Source of the DNA: Spirochaetota bacterium
GTDB lineage: Bacteria > Spirochaetota > Spirochaetia > Treponematales > Rectinemataceae
Length of the DNA stretch: 64,000 bases
Assembly: GCA_026398595.1 (NCBI GenBank)
Contig: JAPLSO010000058.1
Location: 1 to 64,000, forward strand
Direction of reading: 5' to 3'
The position numbers and the translations under genes were made by a program. Positions 63,316-64,000 of this stretch are shown piece by piece (positions within the stretch are counted from its first letter, which is position 1; each line of letters begins with the position of its first letter). A model generated the notes under the pieces. That model did not search any database. It saw only the letters and a program-made list of their open reading frames with translations, and had not been told where the DNA came from.

Positions 63316-64000
63316 CTACTCGGTTCCATTTTGCCGCGCGTCCCGTAAAAGGCGCTGTATCGAAGCGTCGAAAGAGGGGTCTATTTTGGATACCTGCTCG
63401 ATCTTCTGACAGGAATGCATGACGGTCGTATGATCTCTTCCGCCGAACTCAACCCCGATCTCCGTAGTTGAATACTCGGTCACTTCCCTGATCACGAACA
63501 TGGCGACCTGCCGCGCCAGGGCTATGTTCCTGCTCCGCTTCTTGCCCTTGAGATCGGACAGGGAAAGCTTGTAGAAGTCGGCGACCATCCGGATGATGGA
63601 GTCCACTGTAATGGCCGAATGCCGCTTGTTGTTGAACATCTCCTTAAGGAGGTTCCGTGCTATATCGACGGTAAGGTCTTTGTGGACGAGATCGGCGTAG
63701 GCTGTGAGTTTGGTCAAACAGCCCTCGAGGTCCCTCACGTTGGATGAGACGTTGTTGGCGATCAGATCGATGACTTCATCGGCCACACTGAGATTCTTTC
63801 CCGATGACATGAGCTTCTGCTTGAGAATGGCCACCCGTGTCTCGTAAATAGGCGGCTGGACGTCCACGATGAGGCCCTTGTCGAAGCGGCTCTTCAATCT
63901 GTCCGAGAAATCCTTGAGTTCCTTGACGTGGCGGTCCAGCGTGAAGACCATCTGCCGTTCTGAATCGTAAAGTGCGTTGAACGTGTGAAACAGCTCTTCT
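63316..64000 (-). CDS. dnaA: Chromosomal replication initiator DnaA (partial)
   Basis: The 3' part of dnaA; the 5' part lies beyond the window edge. Visible are the end of the AAA+ domain (LFHTFNALYDSERQMVFTLD; RFDKGLIVDVQPPIYETRVAIL) and domain IV with the DnaA signature region (FGGRDHTTVMHSCQKI). The arginine-finger/sensor region is also present (about 63880-63900). It is the first gene of the leftward origin cluster. Confidence 0.96.
   Translation of the reverse strand, partial: EELFHTFNALYDSERQMVFTLDRHVKELKDFSDRLKSRFDKGLIVDVQPPIYETRVAILKQKLMSSGKNLSVADEVIDLIANNVSSNVRDLEGCLTKLTAYADLVHKDLTVDIARNLLKEMFNNKRHSAITVDSIIRMVADFYKLSLSDLKGKKRSRNIALARQVAMFVIREVTEYSTTEIGVEFGGRDHTTVMHSCQKIEQVSKIDPSFDASIQRLLRDARQNGTE

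Overview
The window reads as a chromosome segment of a moderately GC-rich, probably anaerobic and fermentative bacterium, most likely a free-living or gut-associated spirochaete (Spirochaetales). The evidence is: nine co-directional genes dnaA-dnaN-recF-DUF721-rpmH-rnpA-yidD-yidC-jag beside a candidate oriC (an order I associate with Borrelia-type spirochaetes), a P13-like outer-membrane protein, Mgl-type galactose/glucose uptake, and ferredoxin-linked metabolism (Rnf complex, tungsten/molybdenum aldehyde:ferredoxin oxidoreductase). The assignment is an inference; there is no rRNA in the window.

Layout. 1-1.0 kb: no supportable gene. 1.0-11.7 kb: a sugar-salvage locus. It has a DMT transporter and AOR-family oxidoreductase under one promoter, then a SorC/LsrR-type regulator, a Rbs/Lsr-type ABC importer, an MtnK-like kinase, a class II aldolase and an MtnA-like isomerase under a second promoter. 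Both promoters carry the same spaced half-sites (TGTTCAC-N13-TGAACAA). Together the genes predict uptake, 1-phosphorylation, isomerisation and retro-aldol cleavage of a 5-modified ribose (5-deoxyribose or 5-methylthioribose) to DHAP plus an aldehyde, with AOR oxidising the aldehyde to an acid and reducing ferredoxin. This is the most interesting system in the window. 11.9-15 kb: LapA-like membrane protein and Tex. 15-23.8 kb: lactonase, GntR/FCD regulator, and an operon joining two dehydrogenases and a mutarotase-like protein to mglBAC. 23.9-25.5 kb: HTH-REC regulator coupled to a macrodomain protein, then a tRNA-Gly(CCC) preceded by two 116-bp tandem repeats that each begin with the first 12 bases of the tRNA.

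25.6-31.5 kb: a secreted glycoside-hydrolase-like protein, a P13-like protein and a decaying stretch (broken amtB, ZIP transporter remnant, AT-rich spacer). 31.5-37.8 kb: a dipeptide ABC operon with a D-aminopeptidase; one permease gene is damaged. 38-39 kb: zinc alcohol dehydrogenase. 39-46.4 kb: a REC-HD-GYP regulator preceded by a very large MASE1-CHASE-multi-PAS hybrid kinase locus cut by three in-frame stops and one frameshift. 46.6-49.4 kb: TldD/PmbA protease pair. 49.5-56.2 kb: metK and rnfCDGEAB. 56.5-64 kb: the replication-origin/ribonuclease P/membrane insertase cluster, ending inside dnaA.

Two themes recur. First, each of the three solute-binding-protein genes is followed by a hairpin before the next transporter gene. 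Second, otherwise well preserved genes carry isolated stops or frameshifts (binding protein at 5.17 kb, permease at 8.37 kb, amtB, dppB, hybrid kinase). These may be real pseudogenes or consensus errors; the sequence alone cannot decide.
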